Source: Pelobates cultripes
Taxonomy: Eukaryota; Chordata; Amphibia; Anura; Pelobatidae
NCBI GenBank assembly: GCA_933207985.1
Contig: OW240917.1
Span: 97,587,653-97,651,652 of the forward strand
Direction: 5' to 3'
DNA: 64,000 bases
Under the pieces are notes generated by a model. It searched no databases, was not told the DNA's origin, and saw only the letters and a list, made by a program, of their open reading frames with translations. A program made the position numbers and the translations under genes. Positions within the stretch are counted from its first letter, which is position 1. Every line of letters begins with the position of its first letter. Of this stretch, positions 53,504-64,000 are shown one piece after another.

Positions 53504-54927
53504 TACCCCTGTTCAAAAGTCTGCATAACCCTAATTCTTAATACTGTGTATTGCCCCTTTAGCATCAATGACAGGATGCAGTCTTTTGTAATAGTTGTCT
53601 ATGATATCCTAATTCTTGCAGGTGTTATTGCTGCCGCCCATTCATCTCGGCAAAATGCCTCCAGATCATGCAAAGTCTTTGGTTGTCTTGCAGGAACCAC
53701 ACGTTTGAGATCTCCCCAGAGTGGCTCTATGATATTAAGGTTAGGAGACTGTGATAGCCACTTCAGAAACTTCACCTTTTTCTGCTGTAACCACTGGAGG
53801 GTCAACTTTGCCTTGTGCTTAGGGTCATTGCCGTGCTCGAAAAAAAGAGTGTCCCATGTGCAGCCTTCGTGCAAAAGAATGGAAATTTGTTTGCCAGTAT
53901 TTTCTGATAACATGCTATATTTATCTTGCCATCAATTTTCACAGGATTCCCAGTGCCTTTAGAGCTCACACCCCCAAAACAGTGAGCCACCACCATGCTT
54001 CACAATCGGGATGGTATTCTTTTCACTATATGCGTTTTTGACCCTTCTCCAAACATAGCTCTTATGATTGTGACCATAAATATCTATTTTGGTCTCGTCA
54101 TTCCAAATTACAGTGTGCCAGAAACTGTGAGGAGTGTCAAGGTGTTGTCGGGCATATTCTAACCCAGCTTTTTTGTGGCATTGGAGCAGTAAAGGCTTCT
54201 TTCTGGAAACTCGACCATGCAGCTCATTTTTGTTCAAGTATCGTCGTATTGTGCTCCTTGAAACAACCACACCATCTTTTTCCAGAGTAGCCTATATTTC
54301 TCCTAAGGTTACCTGCGGATTTTCTTTGTATCCTGAACAATTCTTATGGCAGTTGTGGCTGAAATCGTTCTTGGTATACCTAACCTTGGCTTGGTATCAA
54401 GAGATCCCTGAATTTTACACTTAAGGGATTTAACAGTACTGACTGGCATTTTCAAGGCTTTGGAAATCTTTTTTATATTCGTTTCCATCTTTATAAGGTT
54501 GCATTACTTTGTTTTGCAGGTCTTTGGACAGTTCTTTTCTGCTCCCCGTGGCTCAGTATCTAGCCTGCTCAGTGCATCCACATGAGAGTTAAGAAACTTA
54601 TTGACTATTACACAAACTCTAACTGCAATCAAAAAGCCACAGGTGAGGGAAATTAACCTTTAATTACCATTTTAATTTGTGTGTGTCACCTTGTGTGTCT
54701 GTAACAAGGTCAAACATTCAAGGGTAAACTTTTGATCAGGGCCATTCTGGGTAAATTCTGTTTTCATTATGATTTATAAAGGAGCCACCTATGTAATATA
54801 AATGGCTTCATATGATCACTATTCTTCAATAAAATAATTTATTTTGCACGATTAATCATATTTTCAAAATCAATGCCAACATTTCACAATTTCTCCCAAG
54901 ATATGCAAACTTTTAAACACAACTGTA
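53504..54927 (-). mobile_element. Tc1-like transposon, minus strand
   Basis: Ends CCCCTGTTCAAAAGTCTGCATA (53506 on) and, reversed, CAGTTGTGTTTAAAAGTTTGCATA (ending 54925) are flanked by TA on both sides (53504-53505, 54926-54927). Length is about 1.42 kb, normal for Tc1. It encodes a minus-strand transposase and is distinct from the Tc1-like family at 16571. Confidence 0.87.
53599..54600 (-). pseudogene. Tc1-like transposase, degenerate
   Basis: Minus-strand reading from about 54600: an N-terminal helix-turn-helix region with ISKALKMPVSTVKS near 54450; then TKPRLGIPRT near 54400; STIRRYLNKNELHGR near 54260; WNDETKIDIYG near 54095 (first catalytic Asp). Next is FFEHGNDPKHKAKL near 53830, where the usual DNDPKH is GNDPKH, so the second catalytic Asp is lost. 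Last come SQSPNLNIIEPLWGDLKR near 53740 (catalytic Glu kept) and the C-terminus near 53600. It is broken by at least two frameshifts. Dead both by frame and by active site. Confidence 0.88.
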
Positions 54928-55605
54928 TGTTCAAAAAGTTTAATAGTTCACAGTATGATTTAATCATGCAAGGGCTGGCAACATTTGACCTGGGGGCAAG
55001 TACATAGAATGACTCTTTTTTGCACACAAAACTCTTGTCTCTGTGTTGATGGTTCTACTCACACTGCACAAATAATGTTCAAATGTACAGATAGAGACTT
55101 CTGGAGTTGCTGAGTGTCCCATTATGTATCCCTGCTACCTCCATAAGTATGACCTGTCTGCCATGAGCTACCATTCACAGAAATCTGGGTGTACCTTTGG
55201 GATCACCTGCATGACTATATTAAAACCAGTTTCTCATCTCACCCCAAAACCACTTTCAAACACTATATACTCAATGTAGTCTCACATCTTATTCATCCCC
55301 AAATACTGCAGTCTCCTAGGACACATCCAAGTGGGGCAGGGCAGTCTTGGACCTATCTATTAGTAGGTACAGGGCATCACCTTAGCTTTCTTGGCTTAGC
55401 TGTTTTGTAACTGAGACATCTTTTTCTATTTCTTATGCATATAAACTACTTATGTTTTAGCTCTTAGTACTCAACTAATGTGTGTTTGCACAAACTTTGT
55501 AACCAACACGTTAGACTTAAAAATAAGAGTGTGGTTCTATAACTAAGACATGCCTAAAAGTGATTACACTGGAGCATAACAACTTGGTTTGCCAGTGTAG
55601 AACAA
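54928..55605. other. Intergenic, no gene recognised
   Basis: No family recognised. The frame 55189-55410 has no domain. Confidence 0.5.
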
Positions 55606-55980
55606 GTGAGTGTCAGGAATGCAGTGGGATCCAACACGCAGAATGTAGATAAAGGGTAACGTATACCGGACCTTAAATTGGCCGGACTAACGTATAAGAA
55701 CAAGGGGTAGTCAAATTCAAGCTGAGGTCCAGGAGTACAGAAATCAGGATAAGCGGGTAAGCAAAAACCAGGTCAAAGGAGTATAGAATGTAGAATAGTC
55801 ACAAACAAAGCCAAGATCAAAAAGCTGGAATACAGAATACGGAACTAGAACTACAAAACTGAACCACAACAGGGCAAAGAACCTAGCCCTTTGAGTTCTT
55901 TTTATACTGTGCCTTGTTAGGGCAACATAGTGTGAAAGGTGAGTACCATGAGGGACTACAGAAGGGACCCTGACACTGAG
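55606..55980 (-). mobile_element. Solo LTR, 365 bp
   Basis: The LTR 55611-55975 begins TGTCAGGAATG and ends GGACCCTGACA. Flanking 5-mers are GTGAG and CTGAG (four of five match). On the minus strand it contains CAGTATAAAAAGAACTC, a TATA box, so it points leftward. The terminal TGTCAGG/CCTGACA repeat fits a gypsy-type LTR. Confidence 0.75.
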
Positions 55981-57140
55981 CACTATTATACATCAACACA
56001 GCTATATGGTTATACAACATGCCTAATGTTAATGTGTTACCATATTACTGTGACACTGCCATATGTTTCATCTCAATGTCAGAAAGGAAAAAGGTGCATT
56101 TGCAAAGATTATTCACCATCAATAAACACATTAAGAGAAAGATAGCTGTACATAAATCCTGTCAATACCATCCAGAGATATTACTGAGAGGAGTACTTCA
56201 TAACTTCATTCACTTCAAGGATAAATAGAGGAGCAATTTACCATTTGAACCAAATTAGATCAGACTTTCAGTTCAATCAAAGCAGCTGGTAGCTGGATGC
56301 AATAATCTGATTTCCTGACACTCTGTGTAAAATTGAAGCCCTCGAAAAGCCTCCTGCTGATCCTAAGCATAAAAAGGAGTTAGCAAGCAATATCTTTCTA
56401 GTTCTTTAAAAACCCACACAAAAATAATTGCTTGGCCGGAAACATAACTTAATAGTAAGTGCATACACATACACTTCAGTTTTTCCAACATGACTCTTCC
56501 CTTTTTTAATAATTTCACAAGGTCATATGCATCTATACCATCATTAACATGAGTTCCCATACAAGCTATGTACAGTGCAGAATAATATGATTTTTTTAAG
56601 AAAATGCTATGTCTATGTGACTGCATTTCCTATTTGTTCAAGAATGCTTTCAAAATGTAACCTCTTTTTACTTGCAGTTTGCTAAATAGCTGGTTGGGGC
56701 CACAGTTAAGTCCAATTTGTGGAATGCTTACAGAAGCACTTAGTCTTAGCTCTCTAGAAATTGGAATGTTTGCTTTGTGACTGCTCAAACAATGTGAGAT
56801 AGATAGATAGAGATACTTGTGTAATGCAGAAACTTTTGGTTTGTCATTCAATTCATGCTGCTGTTTAGCTCAGGCAAATTTCTGTAACAAAAAAAAAAAA
56901 ATTAGAGAAAGCCAATCGTGGAGCCAAATTGGCAGCAATAACAATGCTAACATGGAAGAATAGCTACAACAATGTCCGATGGCTCGCATATTGGCTACAC
57001 AATATCAGCCATTTTTGCATTGTCAAAATTAGACTGTTATACATTTGGATTAAAAGAAAATTTAGGAAATGGGAGATTACTGATTATAAAAAATTACATA
57101 ACTAGAGGAGCTGGAAAAACCTGACCCCAGAGTCAAGAGT
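55981..57140. other. Intergenic, GATA microsatellite
   Basis: No gene recognised. A short (AGAT)n repeat lies at about 56797-56812 and an A run at 56888-56900. Confidence 0.5.
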
Positions 57141-57506
57141 GGACCAACATAGAATGTGATGGCAGATAAGAACCATTCGGCCCATCTAGTTTGCCCAATA
57201 TTTAAAAATATTTTTAATTAGTCCCTGGCCTTATCTTAAGTCTAGGATAGCCTTATGCCTATCCCACGCATGCTTAAACTCCCTCACTGTGTTAACCTCT
57301 ACCACTTCAGCTGGAAGGCTATTCCATGCATTCACTACCCTCTCAGTAAAGTAATACTTCCGGATATTATTTTTAAACTTTTGCCCCTCTTATTTAAGAC
57401 TATGTCCTCTTGTTGTGATAGTTCTCCTTCTTTTAAATATAGTTTCCTCCTTTACTGTGTTGATGTCATTTATGTATTTAAATGTTTCTATCAAATCCCC
57501 CCTGAC

Positions 57507-60346
57507 TCATCTTTCCTCCAAGTTATACATGTTAAGATCCTTTAACCTTTCCTGGTCAGTTTTGTCCTGCAATCCATGAACCAGTTTAGTAGCCCTTCTC
57601 TGAACCCTCTCTAAGGTATCAATATCCTTCTGGAGATACAGTCTCCAGTACTGCGTACAATACTCCAAGTGAGGTCTCACCAGTGTTCTGTACAATGGCA
57701 TGAGCACTTCCATCGGTCCACTGCTAATACCTCTCCCTATACAACCAAGCATTCTGCTATAATTTCTCCATTACATTGTCTGCCTACCTTTAAAGGACCA
57801 CTATAGTGCCAGGAAAACATTCTTGTTTTCCTGGCACTATAGGGTCTCTAGGTCCCCCCCCCCTCACCCTCAGGGCCCCCCTCCCACCGGGCTCTAGGGG
57901 GTGGAAGGGGTTAAATCTTACCTGTTTTCCCCTGCTGGGCTCCCTCAATGCTTTCCTATGGACGCTGGTGTCTTCTCACTGTGAAAATCACAGTGAGAAG
58001 CGCGGAAGCTGGATTAACCTATAGGTAAACATAGCAGTTTCTCTGAAACTGCTATGTTTACAGCAGAAAGGGTTAATCCTAGATGGACCTGGCACTCAGA
58101 CCACTTCATTAAGCTGAAGTAGTCTGGGTGCCTATAGTGTTCCTTTAAGTCATCTGAAATAATTACTCCTAAATACCTTTCCTCAGATGTTGAGGTTAGT
58201 AGGGTATCACATATCCTATACTCTGCCCTTGGGTTTTTATATCCAAGGTACATTATCTTGCACTTATCCACATTAAATGTCAGTTGCCACAGCTCTGACC
58301 ATTTTTCTAAATCATTTGCCATTTGACTTATCCCTCCTGGAACATCAACACTGTTGCAAATTTTAGTATTATCAGCAAAAAGACATACCTTACCATCAAG
58401 ACCATCTGCAATATCACTAATAAAAATATTAAAGAGAAAGGGTCCAAGTACAGATCCCTGAGGTACCCCACTGGTAACTAGACCTTGCTTCGAATATACT
58501 CCGTTGACTACAACCCTCTGTTGCCTGTCATCTAGCCACTGGCTAACCCATTCAACAATATTGGAATCCAAACTTAAAGATTGCAGTTTATTGATGAGCC
58601 TTCTATGTGGAACAGTGTCAAAAGCCTTACTGAAATCTAGGTAGGCAACGTCTACTGCACCACCCTGATCTATAATTTTAGTTACCCAATCAAAAAAATC
58701 AATAAGATTAGTTTGGCATGATCTCCCTGAAGTAAACCCATGTTGTCTCTGATCTTGAAATCCATGTGATTTTAGATGTTCAACAATCCCATCTTTTAAC
58801 ATGGTTTCCATCACTTTCCCAACTACTGAAGTAAGGCTTACTGGCCTATAGTTGCCTGACTCCTCCCTACTACCTTGCTTCTGAATGGGTACAACATTCA
58901 CTAATTTCCAATCTTCTGGGACTACTCCTGTTAACAACGATTGGTTAAATAAATCTGTTAATGGTTTTGCTAGTACACCACTTATTTTAATAACTTTGGG
59001 TGTATTGCATCAGGCCGCATCGACTTATTTGTCTTTACTTTTGACAGTTGAAATAGAACCTCCTCCTCTGTAAACTCACATGTAACAAATGACTAATTTG
59101 TCCTTTTTCCTAACTGAGGCCCCTTTCCTTCATTTTCATCTGTAAATACTGAACAAAAATATTTATTGAGGCAATCAGCTAGACCTTTATCCTCTTCTAC
59201 ATGCATTCCTTCTTTTGGTTTTAATCTAACCAATCCTTGTTTTGCTTTCCTTTTCTCATTTGTGTATCTAAAAAATGTTTTATCCCCCTTTTTTATTGAC
59301 TTTGCTATTGTCTCTTCTGTGTGTGCTTTAGAGGCTCTTATAACTTGCTTAGCCTCTTTCTGTATAATCTTATAGATCTGTCTGTCTTCCTCAATCTGGG
59401 TTTTTTTATAATTACTAAATGCTAACTTTTTGTTTTTTAATATTTTGGCCACATCTGCGGAGTACCACAGTGGCTTCTTAATTTTTTGGCTTTTACTAAC
59501 AAGCCTAATGCAATTTTCTGTTGCCTTCAGCAGTACAACTTTTAAATAATCCCATTTCTTCTGGACTCCATTTAAACTGCTCCAATCAGACAAGGACTCA
59601 TTTACACATATTCTAATTTTAGAAAAGTCTGTTTTTCTAAAGTCTAAAACTTTTGTTTTTGTGTGGTGTGACTCCATTACTGTTGTTCTATTAAACCACT
59701 CTGACTAATAATCACTGGATCCTAAACTTTAACCTACAGTAATATCTGATACCAAATCTCCATTTGTAAACACTAAATCTAGTATGGCCTTCTTATGAGT
59801 TGGTTCCTCAACGAGTTGTTTTAGAGACAATCCCAGTAGAGAGTTTAGAATATGTGTGCTCCTAGCACAAGCAGCTATTTTGGATTTCCAGTTAACATCA
59901 GGAAGATTAAAGTCACTCATGATGATAACTTCCCCTTTCATTATCATTTTAGCTATATCCTCAACTAGTAGATTATCTTACTCTTCTATGTGTCCAGGGG
60001 GCCTGTAAATCACACCTACACGAGTTACTGTGTGATTACCAAATTCTAACGTAACCCAAATGGACTCTGTGTTCGCCTCACAAACTTTTATTAGGCTCGA
60101 TTTTATGCTATCCTTTACATACTGGACTACCCCTCCCCCTTTCTTGCCTTCTCTCACTTTTCTATATAAAGAGTTACATGGTATTGCTATATCCCAGTCA
60201 TTTTTCTCATTATACCATGTCTCAGTAACAGCCACTAAATCTAAATTCACAATTGCCATTATTGCCACAAGTTCATGGATCTTATTCCCTAAACTGCGAG
60301 CATTTGTAGACATGACTCTAAGCTTATCATTTTTTAACATAATCAT
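57507..60346 (-). pseudogene. CR1 ORF2 (endonuclease-reverse transcriptase)
   Basis: From N to C on the minus strand: an apurinic-type endonuclease with STNARSLGNKIHEL, VAVTETWYNE (catalytic Glu) and GVIYRPPG at 60346-59978, and SDFNLPDVNW at 59947-59729 (usually GDFN). A linker follows at 59677-59093. RT at 58937-58014 has LVNVVPIQKQGS, NYRPVSLTSV, YLDFSKAFDTVPH (motif A), SGVPQGSVLGPFLF (motif B) and LFADNTKI, where the second catalytic Asp of FADD is Asn. The MITE follows, and then the C-terminal block with LVRPHLEYCTQYWR and LERVQRRATKLV. Several frame breaks occur between pieces. The wording is typical CR1. Confidence 0.92.
57790..58148. mobile_element. TTAA-flanked MITE inside CR1 ORF2
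   Basis: The element 57794-58144 begins AGGACCACTATAGTGCC and ends with CTATAGTGTTCCT, with TTAA at 57790-57793 and 58145-58148. A second internal palindrome (GCCAGGAAAACA/TGTTTTCCTGGC) sits at the left end. Its ends resemble, but are not identical to, the MITE at 42961. It separates the RYLGVIISDD block from the C-terminal block of CR1 ORF2 and is therefore younger than CR1. Confidence 0.85.
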
Positions 60347-60397
60347 TACAGTTACTTTCTCGTTTTGTTTTGGGGGGGCAATTGGATTGATGTTTTA

Positions 60398-61247
60398 TCA
60401 CCCTTTTGTCTCCCCCTTATAGTTTAAATACTTCCTAGAAAATCCTCTGAACTGCTCGCTGAGAACATTTGTTCCCTTTTGAGAAAGATGCAAACCATCT
60501 TTTTTGTACAGTTCATTTCTATTACAAATAGAGCTACCATGAGAAACAAAGCCAAATCCTTGCTCCCGACACCATTCAACAAGCCACAAGTTAAAGTCCC
60601 TAGTACGCATCTGCCTGTCATTCTGAGTGTTACGCACAGGCAGAACTTCAAAGAATGACAGTGTGAAAGCAACCTGCCATACATCATTGGCAAGAACACA
60701 AAACCCTTTCTTTACCTCTGAAACCTCATTACAAGCCAAATCATTTGTCCCAACCAAGATGGACAAGTATATCTTATTCCCCTTCCTGCTTTGCTTGCTT
60801 ATCAATATTACAAATACGTCTCCTGTCTCTGTGAGCAGTAGCATCAGGAAGACATCTCACAAAGCCACTGCTGTTCAACTCTACACCTCTTAAGATAGAA
60901 AGCAGTTGTTGTTGGGGGATTCTATTAGGCCTCACCTTGTTCTTTTTGTCCTGGGGTGCACTCTTGTTTACCTTAGGCATAGAGGATGGTGGTCCCACAA
61001 ACTCAGTGCCTGAGCCTTTCTCTGTAACACCACTAAAATCTGAAAGTGCAGAAAATGAATTCTGTAAAGACACAGACTGTGCAGTATGCCTTTTTTCCAC
61101 ATCTCTAAGTCTACCAAATCCTACAGCAATCCATCTGCCTTTCCTAAGACATCTCTGTGACAGTGGATTTGCAACAGTCCCAGCCTGAGATTGTTTAAAA
61201 GATAATTTACAAATTTCTGACTTCAAAAATGCAATCTCCTGCTGCAA
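60398..61247 (-). pseudogene. CR1 ORF1 with esterase-like domain
   Basis: The N-terminal part (61247-60774) holds a short coiled-coil-like EIAFLKSEICKL start and a low-complexity middle. The C-terminal part (60844-60398) contains SILVGTNDL, a VAFTLSFFEVLPVR block and KDGLHLSQKGTNVLS. GTND and DGxHLS are hallmarks of the SGNH-type esterase domain known from ORF1 of CR1 LINEs; the Asp-x-x-His pair is present. One frameshift divides the halves. The N-terminal GDS block with the nucleophile Ser is not clearly seen. Confidence 0.8.
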
Positions 61248-61300
61248 TATAGAGAACTGTCTACAGATTAGACAACAACCAAACCTCTAAAAAGTGGAAC

Positions 61301-62580
61301 GTGAAACAAATGCACAACAACTATTATACTGGGTAATAGTGGGTAATGGGTAATATGGGCTAAACTCAAAAAAAGACTAAATTTAAAAAAGAATAACAAA
61401 GCTTTCTTTGAAAAAAGGGGGTCTCAAGTCAAAAGACTATGGGTAATGATTCTCAAAAAATGTTAGATTACCCACATATAACATGTATAACCCACTATAA
61501 TTGGTAAGAAACAAAAAAATTAAATATAAAATTAGATATAAACGTTATTAGTAGTATAAGCATAATAGTGAAGAAGGAAAAAAAAGAAAGTGAAAAACAC
61601 AAAAGTGACTTGTGAAAGTGTAATATTAAAAAGGAGAAACCTAGGGGGTCTGCCTATCTGGCTTGTATATATCGATTACAGCAAGCATGAGAAAATATAC
61701 TATACTATAATTCTTGATCAACCCAAGTTGAAAGATAGCATCAAGAAAGACAGCTGTTTAGCAATAAAATGGTATTCCAAGTGGAAGGTTAAAATGTTGC
61801 CAAAATCCATGGGGATCAGAAGAATAAAGCTTAACATTTAGATTCAAAATTGGATATATTTTGAAAATTAGAGATAATGGAAATATTAGAGATATTCAAA
61901 AAGGTGAATAAATGGTATGGGTAGATACAATGATAGAGATAGTGGAAGATAATTGAAGTAAACTGGTATATTAGTAGTCTGATTATAAGGAACAGGAGGG
62001 TAGGTGTATAGAGTGTTAATACACAACCCCCATCTTAATAATTAGACCAAACTCCTCTTAAAACAGGGTGAATATGGGATTTAAAGGGGAAAACAGGAGG
62101 GTAGGAGTTCATAGCAATAATTACCTACCCTCTTCCCCACTACAAACCACAACCCGGGTTATAGTTGCAAAGAAAAAGGTAAAAATAAAACAGTCATCCA
62201 GAAGGGCTGGATCAAAATAAAAATATATGAGAGGTTATCTGTGATTAGTCCAGGTAGCTAAGCTAGGTAAATACTGCATCTGAAGGCACCTAAACCAGAG
62301 TTAAAGCATACCCCATAGACTCCCTATTGAGATACCTCTCTAAAGGTCCTAATCCATAAACCTTACTCTCATACCCAGGTTTGTACAAGTGCTAAGAGGT
62401 AAAGGTAAATCTCAATCATATAAAAAAAATCAGAATCAGTCCCACACAGATCCTAACACACCCCAAATCTCTCTAGCTGCTTTGAGGCAGCTCTTACATA
62501 AAGAAGCTAAGCTTACTATCCTGGCAAAGTGCATAATGGCAGAGCCCCAAGGAAACCCTAATAAAATAAATTCTCCTATA
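61301..62580. other. Intergenic, no gene recognised
   Basis: A/T-rich DNA, possibly including the CR1 5' UTR at its left end. GGGTAATxTGGG-type phrases repeat near 61333-61360. No domain in any frame. Confidence 0.5.
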
Positions 62581-62584
62581 ATGG

Positions 62585-62770
62585 CGTCCTCCTCAACGCG
62601 CCTTTCAGCGCTATGATGTGCCTTTGTCAAGAGTTGAAATGAACTGAGTTTGCCAGCTGTTTTTAACTGTAGTAACTCCGCCCCTCTGATGTAACATGGC
62701 CAATCAAGTGCCAACAGATCAGAGGGGGCGGGGAGAGGCTGTATGGACATGCCCCCAGAATCAGTAATGC
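62585..62770 (-). mobile_element. Possible PLE terminal fragment
   Basis: The minus strand reads TCTTGACAAAGGC, an AGCGCT step, then GAAAGGCGCGTTGA. This is the order of a decayed hammerhead (TGA-AA, stem II, GAAA, minimal stem III), with stem I TCAAC/GTTGA possible. The core differs at several positions, so the identification is tentative. Confidence 0.35.
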
Positions 62771-63049
62771 CGTTAACCAATTAGTGCAGGTTAACCCCTC
62801 AAGGTAGGGAAAGATTATAGGAGGCTGTTAAAGCCAGTTGAAGTCCATATGTAAACTCAGAGTGTAAAAGTGTTTAAAGTGAAAATAAATAGGCTTAAGC
62901 GTAAAATGGAGCATCTTAATTGATGGTTATCTGTATACTTTTTGAAAAAAAATGCCATAATATTAAACCATTAAAATGACTAAAAATGGCCATTAGTAAA
63001 AAACTGGAAAAATAAATAATAAAACATATTTTAAAAAAATAGCCAATCA

Positions 63050-63246
63050 ACACCACCCCGGGTGGCACTCCAAGCTTTCTGAATCTGAAAAGTCTGAAGC
63101 CGGATCCTGCCTGGAGGGGGGGAGTGGACATCACCACTGGAGGTAACATTGGGGTTAAACCGATTTAACCCCTTGAGGTAAGTGTGCTTCAGTTTAGCCT
63201 TCTGCCACTCTAAGAATTTTTGGGTGCCTGGAGTGTTCTTTTAACA
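63050..63246. mobile_element. Half of a TTAA-type MITE
   Basis: It ends GGGTGCCTGGAGTGTTCTTTTAA, resembling the right end of the MITE at 57794-58144 (GGGTGCCTATAGTGTTCCTTTAA). The segment also contains AACCCCTTGAGGTAAG. No matching left end was found within a few hundred bases. Confidence 0.5.
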
Positions 63247-64000
63247 TATTTCTGCTAGTAAAATATTTCATATTGTATAATATAATTGGAAGCAGTGAGT
63301 TTGAATTAAACTGTGTGTACATAGGATGAACATAGAAATACTCCTCTTTCTCCCAACTATTGTGACATACTATTAAATCTTAAGTTTTAAAAAACAGACT
63401 TGTTAAATTTTGCAAAGTAAACGACACTGCACAGAATTCACTGAGGAAGTAGCAGCTCCTTCCTTACCAGTGGTGCATCACTCCAGAGCAAACTGCAAAT
63501 CTCCCAGAACTTTTCAGAAAAACAATACAAGCAGGCAAGACAATCTGGTGATATCAGAAAAATTACTAGGAGGCAGACAGACCCTATATTTTCTACTGAT
63601 ACTTACAAAAAAAAAAAAAACAGCATTGAGCATTTAACATCCACATAAATATTTAACTTACATTTTTTGAGGGTTTTATTTTAATAATTTTCTAGTAACT
63701 TAAAGCTTTAATTTTATATTATTTTAATAACAGCATTTCATTATTTTAATAACAGCAACTGAATTTACATGACTATACAAACTTTTAGTGTTGACAAATG
63801 CAGGGCTATTTACTAAAGTGAGAACTCAAAGTGAATTTAAAGCCAATGTAGCTGAACACCTTTTAAATTTAAAATTTAAAATTAACTGCTAGTTGGGTAT
63901 TTTAACCAGCTCCAGACTAGTTGTTCTTTTCAGTATACATGTCAAACAATCACATGTACATCTCTTTTTTTACGCAATTGGTAAAATCTGCATTTAAAAA
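63247..64000. other. AT-rich, no gene recognised
   Basis: No recognisable feature; short A/T runs only. The frame 63410-63637 has no domain. Confidence 0.5.

Larger units (their letters stand above)
57141..61300 (-). mobile_element. CR1 LINE, nearly full-length but degenerate
   Basis: A non-LTR retrotransposon on the minus strand with ORF1 (about 61247-60398) and ORF2 endonuclease-RT (about 60346-57507). Its 3' UTR ends near 57141. On that strand the last bases contain ATTCTATG, the 3' terminal repeat unit characteristic of CR1. A MITE at 57794-58144 interrupts the C-terminal part of ORF2. The 5' boundary is uncertain. Confidence 0.87.

Noticed and set aside
53856..54424. Plus-strand frames opposite the Tc1-like transposase
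   Set aside because: They are shadows of the minus-strand transposase, which has recognisable motifs.
1..64000. Host protein-coding exons, tRNA or rRNA genes
   Set aside because: None had supporting motifs, and no cloverleaf or conserved rRNA segment was seen by eye; a systematic search with dedicated tools could still find a small exon or a microRNA.

Overview
This window is vertebrate intergenic DNA, most likely from a frog (Anura). The inference rests on the repeat families. They include 3' tails of L2 and CR1 LINEs with the tail motifs common in frog genomes, short TTAA-flanked elements ending in CCCCTTAAGG, a Tx1/L1-like LINE, several Penelope-like elements (PLEs) and a hammerhead-bearing satellite. 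I found no host protein-coding exon, rRNA or tRNA. Every coding stretch I can name belongs to a mobile element, and almost all are broken by stops, frameshifts or insertions. A run of exactly 100 N (8073-8172) marks an assembly gap.

Layout. 0-10 kb: a 72-bp TTAA mini-element, a degenerate telomere-like (CCCTAA) tract, a 331-bp hAT-type element with a perfect 8-bp target-site duplication (TSD), tandem ~390-bp and ~370-bp units around the gap, and perfect hairpins. 10-12 kb: a second copy of a 550-bp dispersed repeat, a truncated foldback element, then a 327-bp tandem repeat that folds as a hammerhead ribozyme. 12.5-23 kb: PLE terminal fragments with hammerhead-like motifs, L2 LINE pieces, a mariner remnant, and a Tc1-like transposon (16571-18913) split by a solo LTR. 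23-30 kb: short DNA elements and an L2 fragment interrupted by a solo LTR. 30084-35038: a chromovirus-type Ty3/gypsy element with perfect 5-bp TSD TGGAT. About 36.5-49 kb: a Tx1/L1-like LINE invaded by two copies of one hAT family. Copy 1 contains a Harbinger-like element and a piggyBac-like MITE; copy 2 contains a PLE with ~0.5-kb inverted ends. 50-56 kb: solo LTRs, a LINE tail and a minus-strand Tc1-like element. 57-61.3 kb: a CR1 LINE on the minus strand with an esterase-type ORF1, interrupted by a TTAA MITE. 61.3-64 kb: no recognisable genes.

How it fits together. Target-site duplications and paired empty sites give an insertion order for many elements. The most interesting signal is the set of hammerhead-ribozyme-like motifs. 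The best fold sits in the 327-bp satellite, which resembles newt satellite 2 and the hammerhead retrozymes of animals. Others sit in PLE ends, where hammerheads are known to occur. All folds were drawn by hand and family names come from recognised motifs; no database search was run.
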